Origin: an uncultured Lachnospiraceae bacterium
GTDB taxonomy: Bacteria > Bacillota_A > Clostridia > Lachnospirales > Lachnospiraceae
Assembly (NCBI GenBank): GCA_951801245.1
Contig: CATOMC010000029.1
Span: 1 to 5,786, forward strand
Direction: 5' to 3'
DNA length: 5,786 bases
The first letter of the stretch is position 1. Each line of letters starts with the position of its first letter. Below, piece by piece: positions 1 through 5,722 of this stretch. The notes beneath the pieces were generated by a model that was not told the DNA's origin, made no database searches, and worked only from the letters and a program-made list of their open reading frames with translations. The position numbers and the translations under genes are program-made.

Positions 1-19
1 AGAGACAAGGAAGCCCGCA

Positions 20-117
20 TACCCCGCTTTTGAGGGAGCAAGGCGAGCGAAAAAGTCAAGTGCTGTGAGAGGCGACGTAGGAGCCGCTCACAGTGCTTGA
101 GTGCTTGCACCGGGGTA
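20..117. other. Long imperfect hairpin element, unidentified
   Basis: This non-coding stretch can fold into a two-part stem. The outer arms are TACCCCG (20-26) and CGGGGTA (111-117), a perfect 7-bp match. The inner arms, 56-69 and 87-100, pair over 14 positions with two G-T wobbles, and a short GGC/GCC stem can form inside (71-73 with 83-85). It lies upstream of the marR promoter, so it is not in that transcript. It could be the 3' end of an upstream RNA, a structured small RNA, or a copy of an interspersed intergenic repeat. No tract of T residues follows either arm, so a simple terminator is unlikely. I cannot assign it to a known RNA family. Confidence 0.4.
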
Positions 118-137
118 GTTGATTTTGAGAAAAATGG

Positions 138-166
138 TTGACTTTGGTACGAAATCGTACTATACT
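138..166 (+). promoter_or_regulatory. Sigma-A promoter of the marR-MATE operon
   Basis: The -35 box TTGACT (138-143) and -10 box TATACT (161-166) are each one base from consensus and are separated by exactly 17 bp. Transcription should start near 172-174, leaving a leader of roughly 105 nt before the marR start. Arm 1 of the palindromic operator fills the whole spacer between the two boxes, so a bound repressor would directly block RNA polymerase. Confidence 0.85.
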
Positions 167-190
167 ACGATACAGTACGATTTCGTACCA
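145..190. promoter_or_regulatory. Two-site palindromic operator, probably for MarR
   Basis: A perfect 16-bp inverted repeat is formed by TGGTACGAAATCGTAC (145-160) and its reverse complement (175-190), separated by 14 bp; it gains a 17th pair at 161/174. Each arm is itself a near-perfect palindrome, GTACGA-AA-TCGTAC (147-160) and GTACGA-TT-TCGTAC (175-188), with centres 28 bp apart. One site lies between the -35 and -10 boxes and the other just after the predicted transcription start. MarR dimers typically bind palindromes of this size in their own promoters, so autorepression by the adjacent regulator is the natural reading. The binding partner is inferred from position. Confidence 0.8.
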
Positions 191-215
191 GATATCACTG
201 GAAGGGATGACATGG

Positions 216-260
216 ATGGGTAACGTGCATGGAAGGCATCCGGTGAAATTCACATATTGA
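216..260 (+). CDS. Possible 14-residue leader peptide in the marR 5' UTR
   Basis: An ATG at 216 opens MGNVHGRHPVKFTY followed by TGA at 258-260. A Shine-Dalgarno-like GGAAGGG (200-206) lies 9 nt upstream. The stop falls just before the marR ribosome binding site (263-268), so translation of this mini-ORF could affect marR initiation. I found no obvious leader segment that would mask the marR binding site, which argues against a classical translational attenuator. An alternative ATG at 212 gives only MDG. This may be a chance ORF. Confidence 0.2.
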   Translation: MGNVHGRHPVKFTY

Positions 261-278
261 GAGAGGAGTATGATCAGT

Positions 279-734
279 ATGAGCAGCAATCAGATCCAGC
301 GATTCAACCACCTGATCGGGGAAATCGATGCGGTGTATCATGAGATTGCCTGGAAACAGGGGCTTTCGGACAGTGTTTTTGAGATTTTGTATACCATCTG
401 CAATTATGGGGACTGCTGTCTGTTAAAGGATATCTGTCTAAGCAGCGGCTTGAGTAAACAGACGATCAATTCTGCACTTCGCAAGATGGAGAAGGAGGGA
501 ATCGTTTATTTGGAACTGGCCGATTCCAGGCATAAGAAGGTCTGTCTAACGAAGGAGGGGAAATGTCTCGCCAACAGAACCGCAGGACGCGTGATAGAGG
601 CAGAGAATGAGATACTGGCCTCCTGGAAGCAGGACGATGTGGAGACTTATCTTGCTCTGACCAGACGGTATCTGCTGGATTTTCGTAAGAAGGCCAAAGG
701 TCTGTCGGATGACAGGGAAGGGAGGGAAGTGTGA
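279..734 (+). CDS. MarR-family winged-helix transcriptional regulator
   Basis: This 151-residue protein has the length and layout of a MarR repressor: an N-terminal dimerisation helix (about 5-27), a winged helix-turn-helix (about 48-92) and a C-terminal helical tail. The recognition helix is near 59-72 (SKQTINSALRKMEKEG), and the wing carries the family signature D82-x-R84 followed by VCLT. I prefer the ATG at 279 over the one at 270, because GAGGAG (263-268) lies 10 nt from 279 but only 1 nt from 270. The gene sits directly behind a palindromic operator and is translationally coupled to a MATE pump, so it probably represses its own operon, analogous to mepR-mepA of Staphylococcus aureus. 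Six cysteines (41, 46, 47, 53, 89, 96) are unusual for so small a MarR and could allow thiol-based sensing; that is inference. The inducing ligand cannot be read from sequence. Confidence 0.92.
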   Translation: MSSNQIQRFNHLIGEIDAVYHEIAWKQGLSDSVFEILYTICNYGDCCLLKDICLSSGLSKQTINSALRKMEKEGIVYLELADSRHKKVCLTKEGKCLANRTAGRVIEAENEILASWKQDDVETYLALTRRYLLDFRKKAKGLSDDREGREV

Positions 735-2059
735 TGATACAGTTATCGGATCATTTTACTTACCGCCGCCTGCTGCGCTTTACGGCTCCTTCCATCATTA
801 TGATGGTATTTACTTCCATCTATGGCGTAGTGGACGGCTTTTTTGTATCCAATTATGCAGGAAAGACGCCTTTTGCGGCAGTGAATTTTATTTATCCCTT
901 TGTGATGATCTTAGGCTGTGTGGGCTTTATGTTCGGTACCGGAGGCAGTGCGCTGATCGCCCTTACTTTGGGCATGGGAGACAAGAAAAAGGCCAATGAG
1001 ATATTTTCTCTGATCGTCTATACAGCGGCGGGCTGCGGGGCGGTGTTTGCGCTTCTTGGGTTTGTGTTTGTACGTCCGGTGGCTGTTTTTATGGGAGCGG
1101 ATGGGCAGCTTTTAAAAGACAGCATCAGCTATGCCAGAATCTGTTTTCTGGCACTGCCCTTTTTTATTCTGCAATATGAGTTTCAATGTTTGTTTGCCAC
1201 AGCGGAGAAACCCAAGCTTGGACTGTATGTCACGGTGGCATCGGGTGTCACGAATATCCTATTGGATGCCTTGTTTGTGGCGGGACTTCACTGGGGACTT
1301 AGAGGGGCTGCGGCAGCAACGGCATTGAGCCAGTTTGTGGGCGGTGTGATCCCGCTTTTGTATTTCGGGCATGAGAATGCCAGTCTGCTTCGCCTTGTAA
1401 AATGTAAGTTTGACGCAAGGGCTTTGTGGAAGACTTGTACTAATGGTTCCTCGGAACTGATGAGCAATATCTCCATGTCGCTTGTGAGTATGCTGTATAA
1501 TATACAGTTGATGAAATATGTGGGAGAAAACGGAATCGCCGCTTACGGTGTGTTGATGTATGTGTGCTTTGTTTTTCAGGCGATTTTTATCGGCTATTCG
1601 GTTGGGACAGCGCCTGTGATCGGATATCACCATGGTGCGAGTAACTACGAGGAACTAAAAGGATTATTGAGAAGGAATACGCTGCTGATCGGTCTGTTTT
1701 CTATTCTGATGTTTGGTGCGGGACAGGTGCTGGCGAAGCCTCTTTCCCTGCTGTTTGTAGGGTATGATAAGGAACTTTTGCAGATAACGGCACATGCTTT
1801 TATGATTTTTTCTTTTTCCTTTTTGTTTTCAGGCTTTGCGATCATGGGGTCTTCCTTCTTTACCGCTTTGAATGACGGCCTGACATCGGCTCTGATATCC
1901 TTTTTGCGTACATTGGTCTTTCAGTGCGCGGCTGTTTTGGTTTTCCCGATTCTCTGGGGAATCGATGGCATCTGGCTGTCTATTGTGGCAGCGGAAGTGA
2001 TGGCGGTGTTTGTGACGGTACTGTTTTTGATCGGGAAACGCAAAAGATACCATTATTAA
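734..2059 (+). CDS. MATE-family multidrug efflux transporter
   Basis: This 441-residue, highly hydrophobic protein has about twelve membrane segments in two homologous halves (about 14-210 and 235-435). It carries typical MATE signatures: APSIIMMVFTSIYGVVDGFF near 18-37, GTGGSALIALTLGMGDKKKA near 68-87, and the NILLD...GLRGAAAATALSQ block near 174-200. The second half repeats the theme with NGSSELMSNISMSLVSM (237-253) and IGYSVGTAPVIGYHHGA (286-302). MATE pumps export cationic drugs and other organic compounds using a sodium or proton gradient; substrate and ion are not predictable here. The ATG at 734 overlaps the marR stop by one base (TGATG), with GGAGG (721-725) 8 nt upstream. A GTG at 731 would add one residue. 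The closest architecture I can name is the MepA-type subgroup. It is full length with no frameshift. Confidence 0.95.
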   Translation: MIQLSDHFTYRRLLRFTAPSIIMMVFTSIYGVVDGFFVSNYAGKTPFAAVNFIYPFVMILGCVGFMFGTGGSALIALTLGMGDKKKANEIFSLIVYTAAGCGAVFALLGFVFVRPVAVFMGADGQLLKDSISYARICFLALPFFILQYEFQCLFATAEKPKLGLYVTVASGVTNILLDALFVAGLHWGLRGAAAATALSQFVGGVIPLLYFGHENASLLRLVKCKFDARALWKTCTNGSSELMSNISMSLVSMLYNIQLMKYVGENGIAAYGVLMYVCFVFQAIFIGYSVGTAPVIGYHHGASNYEELKGLLRRNTLLIGLFSILMFGAGQVLAKPLSLLFVGYDKELLQITAHAFMIFSFSFLFSGFAIMGSSFFTALNDGLTSALISFLRTLVFQCAAVLVFPILWGIDGIWLSIVAAEVMAVFVTVLFLIGKRKRYHY

Positions 2060-2070
2060 AGGAGCCTGTT

Positions 2071-2118
2071 TTTTCGCATATTATGGCCTGATACAAAAAT
2101 ATCTGCGAAGTTTGCGTT
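2071..2118 (+). terminator. Weak candidate terminator after the MATE gene
   Basis: TTCGCA (2073-2078) pairs with TGCGAA (2104-2109), with further AT-rich pairing after a bulge. A second inverted repeat, AACGCAAA (2037-2044) with TTTGCGTT (2111-2118), encloses it, beginning inside the end of the MATE gene. Only a broken T-run (TTCTTT, 2117-2122) follows. The stems are GC-poor and loops are long, so this may terminate inefficiently or not at all. Confidence 0.22.
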
Positions 2119-2119
2119 C

Positions 2120-2148
2120 TTTACAAAAAAGAATAAATAGGGTAGGAT
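2120..2148 (+). promoter_or_regulatory. Probable sigma-A promoter of the PilZ-VanZ unit
   Basis: TTTACA (2120-2125) and TAGGAT (2143-2148) are separated by 17 bp. They match the -35 and -10 consensus at five and four of six positions. The start would be near 2155, leaving a leader of about 67 nt. The sequence between is A-rich, as is common for such promoters. No operator-like palindrome is evident. Confidence 0.5.
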
Positions 2149-2221
2149 AGAAAAGAAACAGGAGGAACGTAGAACAGGGTAAAAGATGTAGATTAAATTG
2201 TGAATCAGGAAAGGATAATGA

Positions 2222-2563
2222 ATGGAAGAAAGAAGAAAAAGCAGACGGTTAGGATTGGTTTCCCGATTGCTGATTAAGAGGCTGGACCAGGATGGAGAAA
2301 CCAAAGAAGTGGATATTAATGTGACGGATGTTTCCAAGACCGGCGTTGGTTTTATGTGTGAAGAATCGCTTGAGATTGGTTCTGTATACGAATCTTTTCT
2401 GACAATCTGGACGAAGGAAGTGATACATGCTTTTATTGAGATTGTCCGGACGGAAACAAAAGAGGATGGGCAGCTTTTTTATGGAGCGATTTTTATTGGT
2501 ATGCCTGAGATGGAAGCCAGCAGGATTGAGACCTATAGCACCATCGATCATATGAATGGATAG
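2222..2563 (+). CDS. Single-domain PilZ protein, putative c-di-GMP receptor
   Basis: This 113-residue soluble protein is almost entirely one PilZ domain. Both c-di-GMP-binding motifs are present: an arginine-rich RxxxR at the extreme N terminus (R4-R5-K6-S7-R8-R9) and D36-V-S38-K-T-G41, matching the D/NxSxxG motif. Between and after them the sequence alternates like the PilZ beta barrel, for example YGAIFIGM near the C terminus. Proteins of this family bind the second messenger c-di-GMP and alter a partner's activity, often in motility, adhesion or exopolysaccharide export. There is no attached output domain, so it should act in trans. The ATG at 2222 has AAGGA (2211-2215) 6 nt upstream. The next gene follows after 39 bp on the same strand with its own ribosome binding site, suggesting co-transcription. 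No diguanylate cyclase or phosphodiesterase is in the window. Confidence 0.85.
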   Translation: MEERRKSRRLGLVSRLLIKRLDQDGETKEVDINVTDVSKTGVGFMCEESLEIGSVYESFLTIWTKEVIHAFIEIVRTETKEDGQLFYGAIFIGMPEMEASRIETYSTIDHMNG

Positions 2564-2602
2564 CGTGGGATATGAGATGTTTGAAACTGGAGGGAGCGTG
2601 CA

Positions 2603-3097
2603 GTGAAACGCGAAAAGAAACGAAATATAGTATTGGAGATTGTTGTTATAGCATTCTCTTTACTGGGGCTGATGATGCTTTTGTATTTTGTCATGATTGT
2701 ATCTTTTCAAAACGGTGATGTTTCTTCCGTTGTGACAAGCAGGCTTGCCGGGCAGATTGCCCGGCGTATTTTTGATGAGCCGACACGGGATCAGATCTTG
2801 ACAACGGAACTGATGATACGCTATGGGGCGCATCTTCTGTTGTTTTTTGTAGTGGGGCTTGTGACAACCTTTGTCAGTATGGTAATCTTCCGCAGATATT
2901 ACAGAATTCTGGGTGTGATAGGTGCGGGCGCGGTATGTTATCTGCTGGCCTATTATACGGAATATTATAAACAGTTTGTAGAAGGCAGACATTTCAACCG
3001 GTCGGATGCGATACTCAACTGGTATGGGAGTGTGGCGGGAATCGTCTGTATGGTGGGATCTTATTTTCTGAACCGGCTGTTGGTAAAACTGACGTAA
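2603..3097 (+). CDS. VanZ-like family membrane protein
   Basis: This 164-residue protein has about four membrane segments (near 10-34, 74-96, 101-118 and 139-158), the usual VanZ-like size and topology. Conserved family positions are recognisable: SFQNGDVSS after segment 1 (34-42), the R73-x-x-A76-H77 cluster entering segment 2, and E120...Q124...G128-R129...D135...N139...G142 before segment 4. The family is named after VanZ of Tn1546, which gives low-level teicoplanin resistance by an unknown mechanism; most chromosomal members have no assigned role, so no resistance should be assumed. The start is GTG at 2603, with GGAGGG (2589-2594) 8 nt upstream; the nearer GTG at 2598 hits a stop at once. 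It follows the PilZ gene by 39 bp, probably as one transcript, and converges on aroA. Confidence 0.8.
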   Translation: MKREKKRNIVLEIVVIAFSLLGLMMLLYFVMIVSFQNGDVSSVVTSRLAGQIARRIFDEPTRDQILTTELMIRYGAHLLLFFVVGLVTTFVSMVIFRRYYRILGVIGAGAVCYLLAYYTEYYKQFVEGRHFNRSDAILNWYGSVAGIVCMVGSYFLNRLLVKLT

Positions 3098-3098
3098 C

Positions 3099-3124
3099 AA
3101 AAAGGGCAGTCCCATGAACTGCCC
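3099..3124 (-). terminator. Intrinsic terminator of the tyrA-aroA operon
   Basis: Read on the minus strand, GGGCAGT (3124-3118) and ACTGCCC (3110-3104) form a perfect 7-bp GC-rich stem with a 7-nt loop, followed at once by five T residues (3103-3099). It begins 6 bp after the aroA stop. On the plus strand no T-run follows the stem, so it is a poor terminator for the VanZ-like gene, whose stop is only 6 bp before it. Confidence 0.85.
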
Positions 3125-3130
3125 GGATGA

Positions 3131-4405
3131 TTAACAGATAAGCTTGGTCAGGTCTTCATAAAATGCAGGGTAGCTGATGGTCACCACATCGCTGCCCTTT
3201 ATTTGTGTCTCACCTTCGGCAACAAGGGAGGCGATCGCGAAACTCATGGCAATGCGGTGGTCTAAGTGAGAGTCCACAGTGGTACCGTGAAGCGGGGCGC
3301 CGCCGCCTATGATCATGCCGTCGTCCGTTCCCTTGATGTCACAGCCCATGGCGCTAAGATATTGCACCATCACGTCGATCCGGTTGGATTCCTTAACTTT
3401 CAGCTCTGCGGCATCGCGGATGATGGTGGTACCCTCCGCACAGGCCGCTATGATATTGATAACAGGCAGTTCGTCGATTAGGGTGGGGATGATATCCCCT
3501 TCGATGGTAATACCGTGCAGAGAACTGGATTTCACCAGAATATCTGCTACCGGTTCTCCGTCGTTTTTAGTGTTTAAAAGCGTGATGTCACCGCCCATCT
3601 GCTGACAGACGCGTATCATGCCGTCCCGCGTGGGATTGATGCCCACGTTGCGGATCAGAATTTCCGAGCCGGGAACGATCAGGCCGGCGGCCATAAAGTA
3701 AGCGGCGGAAGAAATGTCACCGGGAACGTTGATTTTCTGCCCGCAAAGACGGGGATTGGGATAAATCGCGGCGGTCTTATCTTCCGTGTGCAGATCGGCA
3801 CCGAAATACCGGAGCATGATTTCCGTATGGTTGCGGCTGACGGTAGGTTCTGTCACCCGGGTTACGCCGTCAGCGTAGAGACCGGCAAGCAGCACGGCGG
3901 ATTTGACCTGGGCGGAAGCTACTTTAGAGTGGTAGTGGACTGCGTGCAGCGGACGGCCGGTAATATGCAGGGGGGCGCAGTCGTTGCCGTGGATACTTTC
4001 AATCGCAGCGCCCATCAAAGATAAAGGTTCCATGATCCGGCGCATGGGGCGCTTCTGAATAGAGGCGTCTCCGGTCAGGGTACTTTCGAAAGACTGGCCG
4101 GCCAGAATACCGCTGATCAGACGGGTGGTGGTGCCGCTGTTGCCCATATCGAGCACAGATGCAGGCGCCTGCAGACCGTGAAGCCCTTTGCCATGGATCA
4201 GAATTTTCTCCGGCGTGTTTTCTATCTCAATGCCCATCTTTCGAAAAGCCTCGATTGTAGACAGACAGTCCGCTCCCTGCAAAAAATTGGTTACTTCCGT
4301 GATGCCTTCTGCCAGAGAACCGAACATGACAGCCCGATGGGAGATGGATTTGTCCCCGGGAATCGTGACTTCGCCTCTTAATGCATTTACCTTTGTAAAG
4401 TTCAT
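3131..4405 (-). CDS. aroA: 3-phosphoshikimate 1-carboxyvinyltransferase (EPSP synthase)
   Basis: This cytoplasmic enzyme joins phosphoenolpyruvate to shikimate-3-phosphate, the sixth step of the shikimate pathway to chorismate. The 424-residue protein is full length. Diagnostic blocks are all present: PGDKSISHRA (16-25, with the substrate-binding K19, S20 and R24), GNSGTTTR (88-95), TGDASIQKRPMRR (111-123), SAQVKS, IDELPV, KVKESNR and the C-terminal DHRIAM. The GNSGTTTRL form resembles the Bacillus-type enzyme rather than the E. coli GNAGTAMRP form. I chose ATG at 4405, which has AGG 9 nt upstream and gives the usual N terminus. A TTG at 4414 would add three residues and lies 5 nt from AAGGA (4424-4420), so it remains a real alternative. 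It follows tyrA by 56 bp and is followed by a terminator, making it the last operon gene. Confidence 0.96.
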   Translation of the reverse strand: MNFTKVNALRGEVTIPGDKSISHRAVMFGSLAEGITEVTNFLQGADCLSTIEAFRKMGIEIENTPEKILIHGKGLHGLQAPASVLDMGNSGTTTRLISGILAGQSFESTLTGDASIQKRPMRRIMEPLSLMGAAIESIHGNDCAPLHITGRPLHAVHYHSKVASAQVKSAVLLAGLYADGVTRVTEPTVSRNHTEIMLRYFGADLHTEDKTAAIYPNPRLCGQKINVPGDISSAAYFMAAGLIVPGSEILIRNVGINPTRDGMIRVCQQMGGDITLLNTKNDGEPVADILVKSSSLHGITIEGDIIPTLIDELPVINIIAACAEGTTIIRDAAELKVKESNRIDVMVQYLSAMGCDIKGTDDGMIIGGGAPLHGTTVDSHLDHRIAMSFAIASLVAEGETQIKGSDVVTISYPAFYEDLTKLIC

Positions 4406-4461
4406 GTCTGACAACCTGTTCCTTTCTGATTTTCATTTCTTACTGGTTTGAGCTTGGAGGA

Positions 4462-5559
4462 TCAGTGTGTATGAATCCTGTAATTGCGCTCTGATAAAAG
4501 AGCCACGGCCGCTTCTTTGGCCTTTTTATCATAAAACTCAATCCGCAGGGCACCTTCTGCCAGCTCTCTGTTGTGGTTGATGCCGATATTTTTGATACTC
4601 ACTTCATGCTCGGCCAACAAGACGGCAAGGGTGGCGATCGCACCCGGCTTGTCGGCGATATCTACGGTCAGCACATACTCTGCCTTGATGGGACCGTTGG
4701 AACTGTTGGTGAAAGAATCCCGGTAGGTACGCGCGGTGTCGAAGAAATGATAGAGGGCATCCTCGTTTTTGCTGTCGATGTAGTTGGACAGTACGGTAAG
4801 ATACTGTATGTATGTTTTTAGCAGGCCGGAAATATTGTCTGTGTTTGTCAGGCAGATCTGCTGCCACATGGCAGGAGAGGAGGAGGCGATCCGTGTGATG
4901 TCCTTGAAACCGCCTGCTGCGATCATTTTCATGATTCCTTCTTTGGAATCACAGCTTTTGATCAGGTTGACCAAAGAGGCGGCGATCACATGGGGCAGAT
5001 GGGAAATTGCTGCCGTCACATAATCGTGTTCTCCATAACTCAATACTAACGGAATCGCGCCGATGGAAGTGACAAGAGCCTGATAGGCGCTTACCTTTTC
5101 CTGGGGGACTGTTTCTGACGGTGTCAGGATATAATAAGCATTTTCTAATAAGGACGCGTAAGAATTCTGATACCCGAACCGTTCGGAACCGGCCATGGGA
5201 TGACCGCCGATAAACTGTGACTGCAGGTGTAATGCTTCTATATGCCGGTGAATCCCGATTTTGACGCTTCCCACATCTGTGAGAATGGCATCGGGGGAAA
5301 TATAAGGCTTTAAAGCCAGCAGATTTTCATCGTTGCATGTGACAGGGGCACACAGAAACAAATAATCGCATGCCCGGAAAGAGGCATCGATCGAGGGACA
5401 AATCTGGTCAATGATTTGTTCTTCGTACGCCAGATGTAGAGAATCTACGTTGATATCATAGGCGATCAGCCGGGATGCCCCGATATGACTTTTGATTGCT
5501 TTGGCGATGGATCCGCCGATCAATCCAAGGCCGATAAAACCACAGGTAAGTGTATTCAT
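4462..5559 (-). CDS. tyrA: Prephenate dehydrogenase with C-terminal ACT domain
   Basis: This enzyme oxidatively decarboxylates prephenate to 4-hydroxyphenylpyruvate, committing chorismate to tyrosine. The 365-residue protein begins with a Rossmann nucleotide-binding motif (GLGLIGGS, 10-17). An acidic D35 at the end of strand 2 points to NAD+ rather than NADP+. Family blocks follow: TDVGSVK (94-100), GGHPMAGSE (118-126), SHLPHVIAA (186-194) and GFKDITRIA (217-225). H120, H190 and R223 have the same spacing as catalytic-site residues I recall from Aquifex aeolicus TyrA (H147, H217, R250). Residues about 293-365 form an ACT domain (DKPGAIATLA at 303-312), the usual site for feedback control by amino acids, presumably tyrosine. 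There is no fused chorismate mutase. The ATG at 5559 has a rather distant AAAGG (5575-5571) 11 nt upstream, suggesting modest translation. It is first in the tyrA-aroA operon. Confidence 0.95.
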   Translation of the reverse strand: MNTLTCGFIGLGLIGGSIAKAIKSHIGASRLIAYDINVDSLHLAYEEQIIDQICPSIDASFRACDYLFLCAPVTCNDENLLALKPYISPDAILTDVGSVKIGIHRHIEALHLQSQFIGGHPMAGSERFGYQNSYASLLENAYYILTPSETVPQEKVSAYQALVTSIGAIPLVLSYGEHDYVTAAISHLPHVIAASLVNLIKSCDSKEGIMKMIAAGGFKDITRIASSSPAMWQQICLTNTDNISGLLKTYIQYLTVLSNYIDSKNEDALYHFFDTARTYRDSFTNSSNGPIKAEYVLTVDIADKPGAIATLAVLLAEHEVSIKNIGINHNRELAEGALRIEFYDKKAKEAAVALLSERNYRIHTH

Positions 5560-5603
5560 GTGTATAGCTGCCTTTCCAACAGTTTATGGATAAATCCGCT
5601 TAT

Positions 5604-5632
5604 ACTATAGCATTTAAAAGGCGGAAAAGCAA
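5604..5632 (-). promoter_or_regulatory. Extended -10 sigma-A promoter of tyrA-aroA
   Basis: On the minus strand, TTGCTT (5632-5627) and TATAGT (5609-5604) are separated by 17 bp, and the -10 box is preceded by TGC, an extended -10 element. Start would be near 5597, giving a leader of about 38 nt, too short for a T-box or large riboswitch. A 14-bp tandem repeat lies about 15 bp upstream of the -35 box. Confidence 0.7.
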
Positions 5633-5646
5633 GGTTTGCAAAAATT

Positions 5647-5674
5647 GTAACAGTTCAGCCGTAACAGTTCAGCC
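5647..5674. repeat. Perfect 14-bp tandem duplication upstream of tyrA
   Basis: GTAACAGTTCAGCC occurs twice head to tail (5647-5660 and 5661-5674) with no mismatch. A third core, AACAGTT (5578-5584), lies in the predicted tyrA leader on the other side of the promoter. Position suggests either a regulator-binding site or a replication-slippage duplication at the end of an intergenic repeat; the sequence alone does not decide. Confidence 0.75.
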
Positions 5675-5691
5675 TTCTCATAGTCAAAAGA

Positions 5692-5712
5692 GAGAAATTT
5701 AAAAAGTTTCTC
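5692..5712 (-). terminator. AT-rich hairpin, possible terminator of an upstream minus-strand gene
   Basis: GAGAAATTT (5692-5700) pairs with AAGTTTCTC (5704-5712) over nine positions with one G-T wobble and a 3-nt loop. On the minus strand the stem is followed by TCTTTTGAC, a short T-rich run. The low GC content makes this weak as a terminator, but it may end a transcript entering from beyond the window. Confidence 0.3.
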
Positions 5713-5722
5713 GCGTCAGTTT

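Noticed and set aside
56..289. Minus-strand 77-codon open frame over the marR promoter region
   Set aside because: It covers the promoter, operator and hairpin, has no credible ribosome binding site or family resemblance, and its length is expected by chance.
709..999. Plus-strand 96-codon frame overlapping marR and the MATE gene
   Set aside because: It is a +1-frame shadow of the MATE gene, with low-complexity, non-protein-like composition.
1259..1633. Minus-strand 124-codon frame inside the MATE gene
   Set aside because: It is antisense to a clearly conserved transporter and its histidine/arginine-rich translation is typical of shadow frames.
2161..2188. Strong GGAGG at 2161-2165 suggesting a small gene before PilZ
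   Set aside because: The only nearby ATG (2186) is followed at once by a stop codon, and no start lies at a proper distance.
2060..2221. c-di-GMP riboswitch ahead of the PilZ gene
   Set aside because: The leader from the likely promoter is about 67 nt, A-rich and lacks the paired-stem layout of GEMM-type riboswitches.
2660..3115. Minus-strand 151-codon frame opposite the VanZ-like gene
   Set aside because: The VanZ-like frame has the family motifs, GTG start with good ribosome binding site and membrane segments; the antisense frame has none and would run through the aroA terminator.
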